DNA of 64,000 bases from Bradyrhizobium sp. Its GTDB lineage: Bacteria > Pseudomonadota > Alphaproteobacteria > Rhizobiales > Xanthobacteraceae. Shown here piece by piece: positions 25,377-34,104 of this stretch. Below the pieces are notes generated by a model that made no database searches, was not told the DNA's origin, and worked only from the letters and a program-made list of their open reading frames with translations. Where the stretch lies: NCBI RefSeq assembly GCF_027307225.1, contig NZ_DAHUXJ010000128.1:1-64000 (forward strand), given 5' to 3'. The position numbers and the translations under genes were made by a program. The first letter of the stretch is position 1. Each line of letters begins with the position of its first letter.

Positions 25377-25952
25377 CTAGCGCCGGTTCTCCCTCAGCCA
25401 TTCCAGCACGTCGCCGGCATTCCGGTCCGGCGGGAAGACCGGATAGAACACATGCGTGATGCGCGCGTCGTCGATGATCAGCGCCAGCCGCTTGATCAGC
25501 ACGAGACCGGCAACTTCCAAGGTCGGAAGATTCAGAGCCCGCGTCAATTCGAGCTTCTCATCGGAGAGAACCGGGAACGGCAAATGCAGCCGCGAGGCCA
25601 TCTCAAGCTGGTAAGCGTTGCTCTGCGTCGACAGACCGAACACGTGTTGCGCGCCGGCTGATCGCAGTTCTGCAAAGAGGTCGCGAAATGAGCAAGTCTG
25701 CGGCGTGCAGCCCCTCGCGCCCGGGATCAGGTCCCAATCGTCGACCAGCGAGATCTTGCCTGGCTCGCCCGTGCGCGGATAGGCAAACACCACGCTGCGG
25801 CCCGGCAGCGCCGAGAGCATGACCGACGTGTCATCGGTCGCGACAAGGCCGACCGGCGGAAGCTTCCGGCCCTTGAGATGATCGGCGGCACCATCATCCT
25901 TCGGTGCGGGAATCTGACTCCAGTCGACTTCAAGCAGGTTTTTCTGATTCAT
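25377..25952 (-). CDS. peroxiredoxin, BCP/PrxQ-like
   Basis: A 191-residue thioredoxin-fold peroxidase. The segment WDLIPGARGCTPQTCSFRD carries the peroxidatic Cys82 and, five residues on, Cys87, the spacing of PrxQ/BCP enzymes. The usual PRTxxPG motif is present as YPRTGEPG. It reduces hydroperoxides with thiol electrons. The ATG at 25952 was chosen over one four codons upstream. It is convergent with the glycosylase (10-base gap) and lies 29 bases downstream of smpB on the same strand. Confidence 0.85.
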   Translation of the reverse strand: MNQKNLLEVDWSQIPAPKDDGAADHLKGRKLPPVGLVATDDTSVMLSALPGRSVVFAYPRTGEPGKISLVDDWDLIPGARGCTPQTCSFRDLFAELRSAGAQHVFGLSTQSNAYQLEMASRLHLPFPVLSDEKLELTRALNLPTLEVAGLVLIKRLALIIDDARITHVFYPVFPPDRNAGDVLEWLRENRR

Positions 25953-25981
25953 CTTGCGTCCCAACTTATCGATAAATGCCG

Positions 25982-26455
25982 TTACCCCCGCGCCCGCATC
26001 AGGCGGCCCTTCTCCCTGCTCCAGTCGCGCTTCTTTGCGCTCTCGCGCTTGTCGTGCAGCTTCTTGCCCTTGGCTATCGCCAGCAGCAGCTTGGCGCGGC
26101 CGCGCTCGTTGAAATACAGCTTAAGCGGGATCAGCGTCATGCCGTCGCGATCGACCGCGCCCATCAGGCGGTTGATCTGCTTGCGGTGCAGCAGCAGTTT
26201 GCGCGGCCGCTTCGGCTCGTGGTTGAAACGGTTGGCCTGCAGATATTCGGGGATATTGGCGTTGATCAGCCATATCTCGCCGTTCTTGGAATCGGCATAG
26301 GATTCCGCGATCGTGGACTTGCCGCTGCGCAACGACTTGACCTCGGTACCCGTCAGCGCGATCCCGGCCTCAACCGTATCGTCGACGGCATAGTTGAAAC
26401 GCGCCTTGCGGTTTTCCGCAATCACCTTGATAGGGCGCTCTTTCTTCTCGGCCAC
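25982..26455 (-). CDS. smpB: SsrA-binding protein SmpB
   Basis: A 157-residue SmpB that brings tmRNA to stalled ribosomes. The chain reads AENRKARFNYAVDDTVEAG at the start, then GTEVKSLRSGKSTIAESYA, and ends in the basic tail KRDWSREKGRLMRARG that mimics a codon-anticodon pair. The typical length is about 157-160. It lies between mscL and the peroxiredoxin on the minus strand. Confidence 0.96.
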   Translation of the reverse strand: MAEKKERPIKVIAENRKARFNYAVDDTVEAGIALTGTEVKSLRSGKSTIAESYADSKNGEIWLINANIPEYLQANRFNHEPKRPRKLLLHRKQINRLMGAVDRDGMTLIPLKLYFNERGRAKLLLAIAKGKKLHDKRESAKKRDWSREKGRLMRARG

Positions 26456-26468
26456 TTGGACTTCCGAT

Positions 26469-26882
26469 CTACCCCTTCTTCAGGAGGTCGCGAATTTCGG
26501 TCAGGAGCATGACTTCCGCGGCGGGTTTTGGCGGCTCCGCGGGAGCCACCGCATCCTTGCGCTTGAGGTGGTTCATCAGGCGGACCATAAGGAACAGCAC
26601 GAAGGCAATTATGATGAAATTCACCGTCACGGTGATGAAGCTGCCGTAGGCCAGGACCGCTCCCTGCTTCTTCGCGTCGGCCAGATTGGCGGCCGTGACC
26701 GATTTCGACAGCGACAGGAAATAGTTGGAAAAGTCGAGGCTGCCGAAGGCGCCGACAATCGGCATGATGATGTCGCCGACCAGTGAATTGACGATGGCGC
26801 CGAACGCCGCACCGATGATCACGGCGAACGCAAGGTCGACCACGTTGCCCTTCATTGCGAAGTCGCGAAATTCCTTCAACAT
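26469..26882 (-). CDS. mscL: large-conductance mechanosensitive channel
   Basis: A 137-residue MscL. The first helix MLKEFRDFAMKGNVVDLAFAVIIGAAFG, quoted in part as FAMKGNVVDLAFAVIIGAAF, is nearly invariant in the family, and the second membrane helix FIIIAFVLFLMVRLMNHL is followed by a cytoplasmic bundle (LLTEIRDLLKKG). It opens a wide pore as a last defence in osmotic shock. It lies 13 bases upstream of smpB on the same strand. Confidence 0.96.
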   Translation of the reverse strand: MLKEFRDFAMKGNVVDLAFAVIIGAAFGAIVNSLVGDIIMPIVGAFGSLDFSNYFLSLSKSVTAANLADAKKQGAVLAYGSFITVTVNFIIIAFVLFLMVRLMNHLKRKDAVAPAEPPKPAAEVMLLTEIRDLLKKG

Positions 26883-26938
26883 TTTCTGACCCCTTCTTCA
26901 GTGATGCGAACAGGAAAACGTCTAGCCGCGTGAAAAAA

Positions 26939-27829
26939 TCAGTTGATCAAACCCGCATGCACCATCGCGTTGCGGACCGCAACGCGCGTCGGCTCGGAGA
27001 CCGGCACCATCGGCAGCCGCAGCGTCTCCTCCATCTTGCCGAGCAGCGACAGCGCGTATTTGACCGGCGACGGATTGGACTCGATGAAGAGATTGGTGTG
27101 GAGCGGCATCAGCTTGTCGTGCAGCCTGAGCGCCGTGGCATGGTCGCCCTTCTGCCAAGCTTGATGAAATTCCGAACATAGCCGCGGGGCGACATTGGAG
27201 GTCACCGAAATGCAGCCATGGCCGCCATGGGCCATATAACCGATGACGGTCGCATCCTCGCCCGAAAGCTGGTTGAAATCCTCACCGAGCTGCGCGCGCT
27301 GCTGCGAGACCCGCACCATACTGGCCGTCGCGTCCTTGACGCCCGCGATGTTCTTGAGCTGGAACAGCCGCGCCATGGTGTCCACGCTCATGTCGATCAC
27401 CGAGCGCGGCGGGATGTTGTAGATGATGATCGGAATGCCGATGGCGTCGTTGATCGCCTTGAAATGCTGGTACAGGCCCTCCTGGGTCGGCTTGTTGTAG
27501 TAGGGCGTCACCACCAGCACGGCGTCCGCGCCCGCCTTCTCGGCGTGCTCGGCGAGTTCGATCGCCTCCTTGGTGGAATTCGATCCGGCACCCGCGATCA
27601 CGGGAACCCGCCCATGCGCTTCTTCGATGCACCATTCCACGACACGCTTGTGCTCTTCATGATTCAGCGTCGGACTTTCGCCAGTGGTTCCTACCGGCAC
27701 AAGGCCGTGGGTTCCCTCTGAGATCTGCCAATTGACGAGGCCACGAAACGCCGCCTCGTCCAGCGAACCGTTCTTGAACGGCGTGACCAGGGCGGTGAAG
27801 GATCCGCGGAATTTCGTCTTCGCTGCCAT
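26939..27829 (-). CDS. dapA: 4-hydroxy-tetrahydrodipicolinate synthase
   Basis: A 296-residue DapA that condenses pyruvate with aspartate semialdehyde on the route to lysine and cell-wall diaminopimelate. The active site has Thr48-Thr49 in VGTTGES, Tyr137 in IYNIPPRS and the Schiff-base Lys165 in NIAGVKDATAS. A much longer frame is open upstream, but the ATG at 27829 gives the family length. It lies just upstream of mscL on the minus strand. Confidence 0.95.
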   Translation of the reverse strand: MAAKTKFRGSFTALVTPFKNGSLDEAAFRGLVNWQISEGTHGLVPVGTTGESPTLNHEEHKRVVEWCIEEAHGRVPVIAGAGSNSTKEAIELAEHAEKAGADAVLVVTPYYNKPTQEGLYQHFKAINDAIGIPIIIYNIPPRSVIDMSVDTMARLFQLKNIAGVKDATASMVRVSQQRAQLGEDFNQLSGEDATVIGYMAHGGHGCISVTSNVAPRLCSEFHQAWQKGDHATALRLHDKLMPLHTNLFIESNPSPVKYALSLLGKMEETLRLPMVPVSEPTRVAVRNAMVHAGLIN

Positions 27830-28055
27830 GGACTTCTCCTCAACTCCGAAAGCGGCCCGGCCGCTCGTTTCTTCACCGAATTGAGCCCATTCATACCGGG
27901 TATGGCGGTCTGGCGAAAGGTCACAGGTCCGGCGTCTCACGGAACCGCCGGCCGCGATTTTGCCGTGGTGATGAAGCAAACCAACGCCCTTCCCGGCGTG
28001 TCGGGTGTTTTTTTCCAAATAGTCAATCAGGTAGACCTTAAGTTCGAGGTCTTTC

Positions 28056-30455
28056 GTGATTCGCCGAAGGAATGCCGTGACCCGTTCCGTCCGCGCCGCA
28101 GTTTTGCGCTCGACCGCCTTGGCAACGACCCTGGCGGCCGTGCTTGCACTGGTCCTGGGCTCGCATGCCCTCGCGACCGAGACGACGGACAAGGACAAGG
28201 TGCCGCCGCCTAAGGCTCATCCGGTTACCCACAACGCCGGATCCAAAAAGACCGACAAGACGGCTGAAAAGAAGCCTGAAAAACGAAGCGAAAAGACCGA
28301 AAAGAAGGAAAAGAAGGCTAAAAAGGAGACCGAGAAGAAGACTGACAAGACCGAGAAGAAAGCCGAGAAGAAGACCGAAAAAAAGGCGGACAGGTCAGCC
28401 GATAAGGCCAAGGCCAAGACGGCCCCCAAGTCGTCCGCCAAGGCCACGCCAGTCAGCCCCGCGCTCGTGCCCTTCACGCGCCAGCACGCCACGTTACCGC
28501 CGCCGCCGGCCCGCAAACCGACAGTGCCGGCTGCAGTTGCGGCCACGTCCTCGACCTCGGCCGACGACAAGGAAACGCTCGAGAACGTCATTGACCTCGT
28601 GCGCAAGCACAAGCCCGCCGACGCGACCGAGGCTGAAACATCGATCTCCGATCCACTCGCCAGAAAGCTTGCCGAATGGATCGTCCTGCGCAGCGACGAC
28701 AATGGTGCCACCGTCGAACGCTACCGTGCCTTCATCGCCGCCAATCCGAGCTGGCCTTCGCAGACCTTCCTGCGGCGGCGGCTTGAGGCCGCTTTATGGG
28801 ACGACCGCCGCGACGACGCGACTGTCTGGTCGTGGTTCGAGAACGAATCGCCGATTTCAGCCAAGGGCAAATTCGCGTTGGCGCGGGTCATGCTCCGGCG
28901 CGGCGACCGGGTCAATGCCGAGCGCCTGGTGCGCGACGCCTGGCGCAACGACACCATGTCGGAGGAAACCGAAAACACCGCGCTCGACCTGTTCGGGGCG
29001 CTGATCACGCCCGGCGATCAGAAGGCGCGGATGGACCGTTTCCTCTATGGCAGCGAGCACGAAATAGCGCTACGCGCGGCCAAACGTCTCGGCAGCGACG
29101 AAGTGGCGCTGGCCAAAGCCCGCATCGCAACCTACCGCAAGGCCCCCAACAGCCGTGCGCTGCTGGAACAGGTCCCATACGAGCTGCACAGCGATCCCGG
29201 CTACATCTTCAGCAAGATTCAGGTTTTGCGGCGGGAAGAGAAATTCGCCGAGGCCGCCCAGTTGATGATGAGTGCGCCGAGGGATCCCAACCGCCTCTAT
29301 AATCTCGATGAGTGGTGGGTCGAACGGCGGCTGCTGGCGCGCAAGATGATCGACATCGGCGAGCACCGCACCGCGTATCTGATCGCGCGCGATGCAGCCC
29401 TGCCTTCGCGCGACATCTACAAGACCGAGCAGGAATTCACCGCGGGCTGGATTGCGCTGCGCTTCCTTGACGACCCGGCAACGGCCGCACAGCATTTTGC
29501 CCGCATCGGCGTCGGCAGCGCCAATCCGACGACTTTGGCCCGCGCCGGCTATTGGCAGGGCCGCGCGGCGGAAGCGGCCGGCCACACGCAGGAGGCACGC
29601 GCCGCCTATTCAGCCGCTGCGCAACAGTCGACCAGCTACTATGGGCAGCTCGCGCGCGCCAAGCTCGGCCTACCCCAGCTCGTCCTGAACGGGCAGCCGA
29701 CCGCGCGCAGCCGCGGCGTCGAGCGGCTGGAGATCGTGCGCGCAGTGCACCTCTTGTTCGAACTCGACGAAGGCGAAATCGCCGTGCCGATTTTTGCCGA
29801 CATGGGCGAGAATGGCGACGCCGACGCGCTGGTCGGACTTGGCGAGGTGGCCGCCCGCTATGGCGATGCCCGCGGCATGCTATTGATGGGCAAAGCCGCG
29901 CTCAATCGCGGGCTGCCGTTCGATTTCTACGCCTATCCGGTGACGGGAGTTCCGCCGTTCCGCTCGATCGGCCCTGAAGTCGAGCCGAGCGTCGTCTACG
30001 CTATCGCTCGGCAGGAGAGTGCCTTCAATCCGGCGGTCGTCTCGCCCGCCCAGGCCTACGGCCTGATGCAGGTGACGCCGGAAGCCGGCAGATATGTCTG
30101 CAAGAAGTACGGCGCGAACTTCGACCTCACGCGGATGAAGACCGATTCCGTCTACAACGCCGCGCTGGGCGCGGCCGAGCTTGGCGGCCTGCTCAATGAT
30201 TACCGCGGCTCCTACATCATGACCTTTGCGGCCTACAACGCCGGCCGCGGCAGCGTCAAAAAATGGATCGAGCGTTACGGCGACCCCCGCGATCCCAGGG
30301 TCGATGCCGTCGACTGGGTCGAACTCATCCCGTTCTCCGAAACTCGAAACTACGTGCAGCGGATCATCGAGAATTTGCAGGTCTATCGCGCCCGCTTCGG
30401 CGGCGGAACGCGGCTGCAAATCGAAGCCGACCTGCATCGCGGCAGCGTCGAGTAG
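28056..30455 (+). CDS. soluble lytic murein transglycosylase (Slt70-like)
   Basis: A 799-residue periplasmic enzyme. A long basic N-terminus leads to a signal segment ending at HALA (about residue 40). Residues about 60-130 are a low-complexity Lys/Glu/Thr stretch (EKKEKKAKKETEKKTDKTE). A helical superhelix (U/L domains) follows, then a C-terminal SLT domain with catalytic Glu near residue 655 in ARQESAFNPAVVSPAQAYG. It cleaves peptidoglycan to form anhydromuropeptides. The start is GTG at 28056 (GAGG upstream) or GTG at 28077 (AAGGA upstream); the sequence does not decide. Confidence 0.88.
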   Translation: MIRRRNAVTRSVRAAVLRSTALATTLAAVLALVLGSHALATETTDKDKVPPPKAHPVTHNAGSKKTDKTAEKKPEKRSEKTEKKEKKAKKETEKKTDKTEKKAEKKTEKKADRSADKAKAKTAPKSSAKATPVSPALVPFTRQHATLPPPPARKPTVPAAVAATSSTSADDKETLENVIDLVRKHKPADATEAETSISDPLARKLAEWIVLRSDDNGATVERYRAFIAANPSWPSQTFLRRRLEAALWDDRRDDATVWSWFENESPISAKGKFALARVMLRRGDRVNAERLVRDAWRNDTMSEETENTALDLFGALITPGDQKARMDRFLYGSEHEIALRAAKRLGSDEVALAKARIATYRKAPNSRALLEQVPYELHSDPGYIFSKIQVLRREEKFAEAAQLMMSAPRDPNRLYNLDEWWVERRLLARKMIDIGEHRTAYLIARDAALPSRDIYKTEQEFTAGWIALRFLDDPATAAQHFARIGVGSANPTTLARAGYWQGRAAEAAGHTQEARAAYSAAAQQSTSYYGQLARAKLGLPQLVLNGQPTARSRGVERLEIVRAVHLLFELDEGEIAVPIFADMGENGDADALVGLGEVAARYGDARGMLLMGKAALNRGLPFDFYAYPVTGVPPFRSIGPEVEPSVVYAIARQESAFNPAVVSPAQAYGLMQVTPEAGRYVCKKYGANFDLTRMKTDSVYNAALGAAELGGLLNDYRGSYIMTFAAYNAGRGSVKKWIERYGDPRDPRVDAVDWVELIPFSETRNYVQRIIENLQVYRARFGGGTRLQIEADLHRGSVE

Positions 30456-30531
30456 CGATTCACGCCCAAGCCATTCCCGTTTGATGAAGGCTTGGAGGGG
30501 CCGGCGCGCCTGCGCCTGTCGCGCGGCGAAT

Positions 30532-30601
30532 GCCGATGACCTTCCGAATTTCTTGAACGGCGCGCGCCGAGGTGGACCACGAGCCTCTGAAAGCGGGCGC
30601 C
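30532..30601. repeat. decayed copy of hairpin element B
   Basis: The left arm GATGACCTTCCGAATTTC differs from the arm of element B (59897-59973) at 3 positions, and the right arm CGAGCCTCTGAAAGCGGGC at 5. Because the two arms have changed independently, they no longer pair well, as expected for an old copy under no constraint. It lies just downstream of the lytic transglycosylase gene. Confidence 0.6.
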
Positions 30602-30644
30602 AGACTTCGACATGAGGCGGAAAGAAGTAGCCGAAAACAGAAAA

Positions 30645-30672
30645 TCCCCCCTCCGATTTCTCGGAAGGGGGA
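30645..30672 (-). terminator. intrinsic terminator of the outer-membrane protein gene
   Basis: The stem TCCCCCCTCCGA / TCGGAAGGGGGA closes on a TTTC loop with one mismatched pair. On the minus strand it is followed by a T-rich tail (ATTTTCTGTTTTC). It lies 34 bases beyond the stop of the minus-strand gene at 30706. Confidence 0.7.
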
Positions 30673-30705
30673 CTTTGTTACGTTCAGGTCGTTACCCGAT
30701 CGTCC

Positions 30706-31707
30706 TTACTTGTGGAACATCGGGGCCTTTGCAGGCTCCTCAGGCGCCCAGAGGCGATAGCTGAGGGTCGCAAAAACCGTGGCACCTTGAGCGACCAGAG
30801 AAGGATCCGCCCCAAGCGCAGCAGCTGCGGCGTTCTTCCCATTGGCGCTGACTTCCTGCGTAGCCCAGACCGACAAGCTTGCCGGACCGAAGTCATATCC
30901 TACGAGACCACCGACTGCCCACTCATTGTATCGCTGAACGTGGAACAAGGTATTGCCAATACAACCGGCGTTACAGGAGTCGTTGGTAACCTGACCGACG
31001 TAATAGGCGACAGGACCGAACGTCCACTTGCCGATGGTCTTGGTAGCAGTGAAGTCGGCGTGGAAGATATCACCCGTCGTGTAGTGGGTGACCCGGTTTT
31101 CGGTGTTGATTTCATCGTACATGGCAACGCTGAGGTTCCAGCCATTAGCCAGATACGAGAGGATCAACTCAGGCTGGAAGGTGTAGTACGGGTTGGCGGG
31201 GCCGTTGAGGGTAGTTGGACTCGTGTCAGTTCCATCCGCCAGGTAAATGCCAAGGCCGGTCTTGACGGCAAAGCCGCTGGCCCCGAGCTTCCAGCTCAAT
31301 TCGACCGGAACGATATAGCTGTTGAACATGCCGGAAGATTGCACGTTGATGGGAGTGCCGAGGCTCTGCATCACAAACGGCTGCACGAAGACGGCATCAT
31401 AGGTTGCGCCCAGGAAGGTCCAGCCCGGAACGAACAAGAAGCCTTGGACGTCAACAGCCGCCTGAACCCCGGTCTTGTGGCCAGGTGCATTCCCCAACGC
31501 GTTCACGGTACCAGGTCCAACTAAGTTAGCCTGATAGGTGAAGACCTGGTTGAACATGTAGATGCCCGGCGGGGGAACGCCCGCGCTCGAGCCGATGAAC
31601 GCACCCGGCTTGGTGGCTTGATCGCCGCCCTCGGTTGCGTAGGCGGGCGTAAATGCGAGAGCGGTCAGACCCGCTGCCGCCACGAGAGCTTTGCTGCTAA
31701 ATTTCAT
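30706..31707 (-). CDS. outer-membrane transporter, MetA-pathway phenol-degradation family
   Basis: A 333-residue protein with a clear signal peptide cleaved after residue 24 (AYA). The mature chain alternates polar and aromatic residues and ends LSYRLWAPEE, the pattern of a beta-barrel of the Phenol_MetA_deg family. These outer-membrane proteins are often next to degradation genes, but none are here. The ribosome site AGAGGGG precedes the ATG. Codon use has fewer GC3 codons than the neighbours. Two Cys in NDSCNAGCIG may form a loop disulphide. Confidence 0.8.
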   Translation of the reverse strand: MKFSSKALVAAAGLTALAFTPAYATEGGDQATKPGAFIGSSAGVPPPGIYMFNQVFTYQANLVGPGTVNALGNAPGHKTGVQAAVDVQGFLFVPGWTFLGATYDAVFVQPFVMQSLGTPINVQSSGMFNSYIVPVELSWKLGASGFAVKTGLGIYLADGTDTSPTTLNGPANPYYTFQPELILSYLANGWNLSVAMYDEINTENRVTHYTTGDIFHADFTATKTIGKWTFGPVAYYVGQVTNDSCNAGCIGNTLFHVQRYNEWAVGGLVGYDFGPASLSVWATQEVSANGKNAAAAALGADPSLVAQGATVFATLSYRLWAPEEPAKAPMFHK

Positions 31708-32204
31708 GTGTCCCCTCTTAGTGTGAAACTCAAAACCACCCCAGGCCGCCGGTTTTACTTTGGCCCCTCGTCATCGGAATTATCCGAACGCGACGAATCC
31801 GACGTGCCTATCTCTTGTTCCGGAGAGTTGCCGCTCAGGGGTGAAAAGGCAATTTAAACTTGGTTTATGACTCTTTGTCACAGTCTCTTTTCCGATAGGT
31901 GTTGCAAAATATGCACACACAGGTCGTCGGCATTAAATCAAGCAAGCCACTGTTTTTTATAGCGATTTTTGCATCTCTGGCGGCTGTCACAACGACTCCC
32001 AAAATTCCTTGCGACGAAATTGGCTGTGTAGCTTTTCGCGCGTTGCGACGTCGTCATGTTCAATTTGAGGCCGCAGGTCACGGCCGCAACACACTCTCGC
32101 GATCACGCAGAGGCCTCAAGAATCTTGCAGAAAACCCCTCCGCCAACGTAGGTAGTCGCACAACATCAGCCGGCTGCGGCGCGCGAAAAAGCGGCGGAGG
32201 GAAA
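31708..32204. other. intergenic region between the barrel protein and TPR genes
   Basis: These 497 bases hold divergent leaders. Part of it (about 31840-31990) is AT-rich, which suits a promoter region. The frame of the TPR gene is open back to an ATG at 31899, but that stretch has poor codon use and no homology I recognise, so I treat it as non-coding. No RNA gene was seen. Confidence 0.5.
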
Positions 32205-33452
32205 ATGCGGTTTCCAGTAGTGCCTACGTTTCATTTGAAGCTGCCAAAGGGATTCTGCCGAGTGCTGTCCAGGAATTTCAAATGGGCGGCGCCGGCGCCC
32301 ACTTTTAGGAGTTCGTGCTCCGCCGCATTGGCGGCCTTGGCCGCGTCGTTGATGCTCTTCGGCATCGATGTAGCCGATGCGCAGAGCGACCCGGATCAAT
32401 GCAAGTTCGTTGGACAACTCGAAAAGGCCGATGCCGGGATCGCAGCCTGCGATCGCGTCATCAAGGATTCGAAGACCTCCGCGCAAGATCGCGCCGACGC
32501 CTTGAGCAGCCGCTGCGGATGGTGGTGGGCCAAGAAAGATACAGATCGTGCATTGACCGACTGCAATGAAGCCATCAGCGTCAATCGCAACGCCGCGGCC
32601 GCCTATCTCAACCGCGGCAACGTCTACCTCAGCAAATCGGATCCGGACCGCGCACTCGCCGACTTCAACGAAGCGCTCCGGCTCGATCCCAAAAACGCCT
32701 GGGCCTATACCGAGCGCGGCAATCTCTACAGGAACAAGGGAGACCTCGATCACGCGCTGGCGGATTTGAACGAGGCGATCACGCTCGATCCGAACTATGC
32801 GTTCGCGCATTTCCTGCGAGGCGATCTGTACAGGAAAAAGGGCGATCTCGCGCGCGCCATGGACGACATGAACGAAACGCTGCGGCTCGATCCCAACTAT
32901 CCGCTCGCCTATTTCACGCGCGGGCGCCTCTCCTTCATGCTCGGCAATGGTCCCGCGGCACTCACGGATTTCGGCAAGGCCATCAAACTGGAGCCTAACG
33001 ACTCCATGTCCTATTTCGACCGCGGCGTCGCCTACTACACCATCGGTGACCGCAATGCAGATGCGGAAGCCGATTTCAGGAAAGCCACAGAACTCAACCC
33101 GAAGGACGCTTACGCCGCGTTGTGGCGCGAGCTTGCCGAGCGCCGCAACAGTGCGCCAAGCCATCTGGCACAAGCTGCCAAACAACTCGACATGACGGTT
33201 TGGCCGGCGCCGGTGATTCGCCTGTTCCTCGGCGAGACGAGCATCGAACAGACCCTTGGCGCGGCGTCCGATACCGATCCGCAAGTCAAGGCGGCGCAGA
33301 CCTGTGAGGCTAATTTCTACAGCGGCGAATTCGCGCTTCTGAAGAAGAACAAGAAGGAAGCGCAAAAGCTGCTCAAGCTCGCCGCCGACAATTGCCCGCC
33401 AACTTACGTCGAATCAACCGCTGCAGTGGCGGAGTTGATTCCGCTCAAGTGA
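32205..33452 (+). CDS. exported TPR-repeat protein
   Basis: A 415-residue protein of tandem tetratricopeptide repeats. At least five 34-residue units span about residues 120-310, with the pattern AYLNRGNVYLSKSDPDRALADFNEALRLDP, quoted in part: LADFNEALRLDP. A hydrophobic export segment (AALAALAASLMLFG) ends near ADAQ at about residue 60, after an unusually long leader. The ATG at 32205 has GGAGG upstream. Residues 5-41 are encoded by DNA resembling the hairpin elements near rnr. TPR domains bind other proteins; the partner is unknown. Confidence 0.75.
   Translation: MRFPVVPTFHLKLPKGFCRVLSRNFKWAAPAPTFRSSCSAALAALAASLMLFGIDVADAQSDPDQCKFVGQLEKADAGIAACDRVIKDSKTSAQDRADALSSRCGWWWAKKDTDRALTDCNEAISVNRNAAAAYLNRGNVYLSKSDPDRALADFNEALRLDPKNAWAYTERGNLYRNKGDLDHALADLNEAITLDPNYAFAHFLRGDLYRKKGDLARAMDDMNETLRLDPNYPLAYFTRGRLSFMLGNGPAALTDFGKAIKLEPNDSMSYFDRGVAYYTIGDRNADAEADFRKATELNPKDAYAALWRELAERRNSAPSHLAQAAKQLDMTVWPAPVIRLFLGETSIEQTLGAASDTDPQVKAAQTCEANFYSGEFALLKKNKKEAQKLLKLAADNCPPTYVESTAAVAELIPLK
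32219..32327. repeat. decayed A/B hairpin elements inside the TPR gene
   Basis: At 32295-32327 the bases GCGCCCACTTTTAGGAGTTC and onward match the left half of element B' (62729 onward) at about 27 of 31 positions. Just before it, at 32269-32293, CAGGAATTTCAAATGGGCGG resembles the right arm of element A, with a matching CATTTGAAG left arm at 32232. The region is in frame with the TPR protein. The B-like match is good; the A-like match is weaker. Confidence 0.45.
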
Positions 33453-33927
33453 GGCTACAAGGCGCGAGCCTGCCTGCGCGCTCGCTGAGCCCGGCTGCGC
33501 TTGTCCGACAAAGCTGATGATGAGCGTTGCAAGCACGGCGTCGTCCGCCGCGGCGGATATTCGACAGAAGCCAAAAAAGCTGAGCAGGTTCCCCCACACC
33601 CCCCAGGATATGTCCCCCGGGAACACTGCTCAGCTTCTTAGCGCCCTCGCCTCTCCCGCGTGGAGCGCGGGAATTCCTGCGAACCGCCGAGAACGACCTC
33701 GGGTGCCCCCTCCGTCGCGCCGCGAGAATTACCGAAGGCTTCTGCACACGCAATGAAAAGACGGCGCGGGAGCCGCTTTCAGATCGATGTTTCTGGAAGA
33801 TGTTGCACAAAAAGCACGCAAATCGGTTGGAGCGCTAACCGGGCACGGCCGTTTCGGCCATGAAACGGCGGTCCGTCAAATCTGCTGCTTGCGGCTTGGC
33901 CCGGTGTCGGGCATATCCGCGCTGAAC
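33453..33927. other. intergenic region before tRNA-Ser
   Basis: These 475 bases carry no frame with convincing codon use. The main structure is a strong hairpin with a T-tract on the minus strand (33571-33636), which implies a short minus-strand RNA somewhere in 33637-33850. The stretch 33838-33880 has small GC-rich dyads (ACGGCCGTTTCGGCCATG) close to the tRNA promoter region. Confidence 0.5.
33571..33636 (-). terminator. strong hairpin with T-tract, possible small-RNA terminator
   Basis: The arms AAGCTGAGCAG-GTTCCC and GGGAAC-A-CTGCTCAGCTT pair over 17 bases with one bulged base. The 25-base loop is very C-rich on the plus strand, so G-rich on the minus strand. On the minus strand the stem is followed by TTTTTTGG. 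No minus-strand protein gene ends here, so the terminated transcript is probably a small RNA; its 5' end cannot be placed from sequence. Confidence 0.55.
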
Positions 33928-34021
33928 GGAGCTGTGGCCGAGTGGCTGAAGGCGGCGGTTTGCTAAACCGTTATAGGCTTGTAAAGGCCTATCGAGGGTT
34001 CGAATCCCTCCGGCTCCGCCA
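33928..34021 (+). tRNA. tRNA-Ser (anticodon GCU)
   Basis: The 94-base gene folds as a type II tRNA. The acceptor arms are GGAGCTG and CGGCTCC, then G and an encoded CCA. The D arm is GGCCGAGTGGCTGAAGGC. The anticodon loop is TTTGCTAAA, with anticodon GCT for AGC/AGU serine codons. A long variable arm (TTATAGGCTTGTAAAGGCCTAT, quoted here as TAGGCTTGTAAAGGCCTA) and the T arm GGGTTCGAATCCC follow. Confidence 0.97.
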
Positions 34022-34104
34022 ATCCATGAATATCTGGCCCGTCTTGATCGGATTCAAGGGTCTCCTCAGCCAATTGATCGCGCTGCGACCACGCTCGACG
34101 TCAA

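Noticed and set aside
27830..28198. N-terminal extension of dapA by about 120 residues
   Set aside because: The extension has no homology to DapA, whose normal length is reached from 27829.
28056..28460. The Lys-rich stretch of the lytic transglycosylase as a frameshift artefact
   Set aside because: The frame is continuous with the signal peptide before and the helical domain after; no stop or alternative frame fits better.
33445..33810. A 121-codon minus-strand frame across the hairpin at 33571-33636
   Set aside because: It reads through a terminator and through the end of the TPR gene; codon use is poor.
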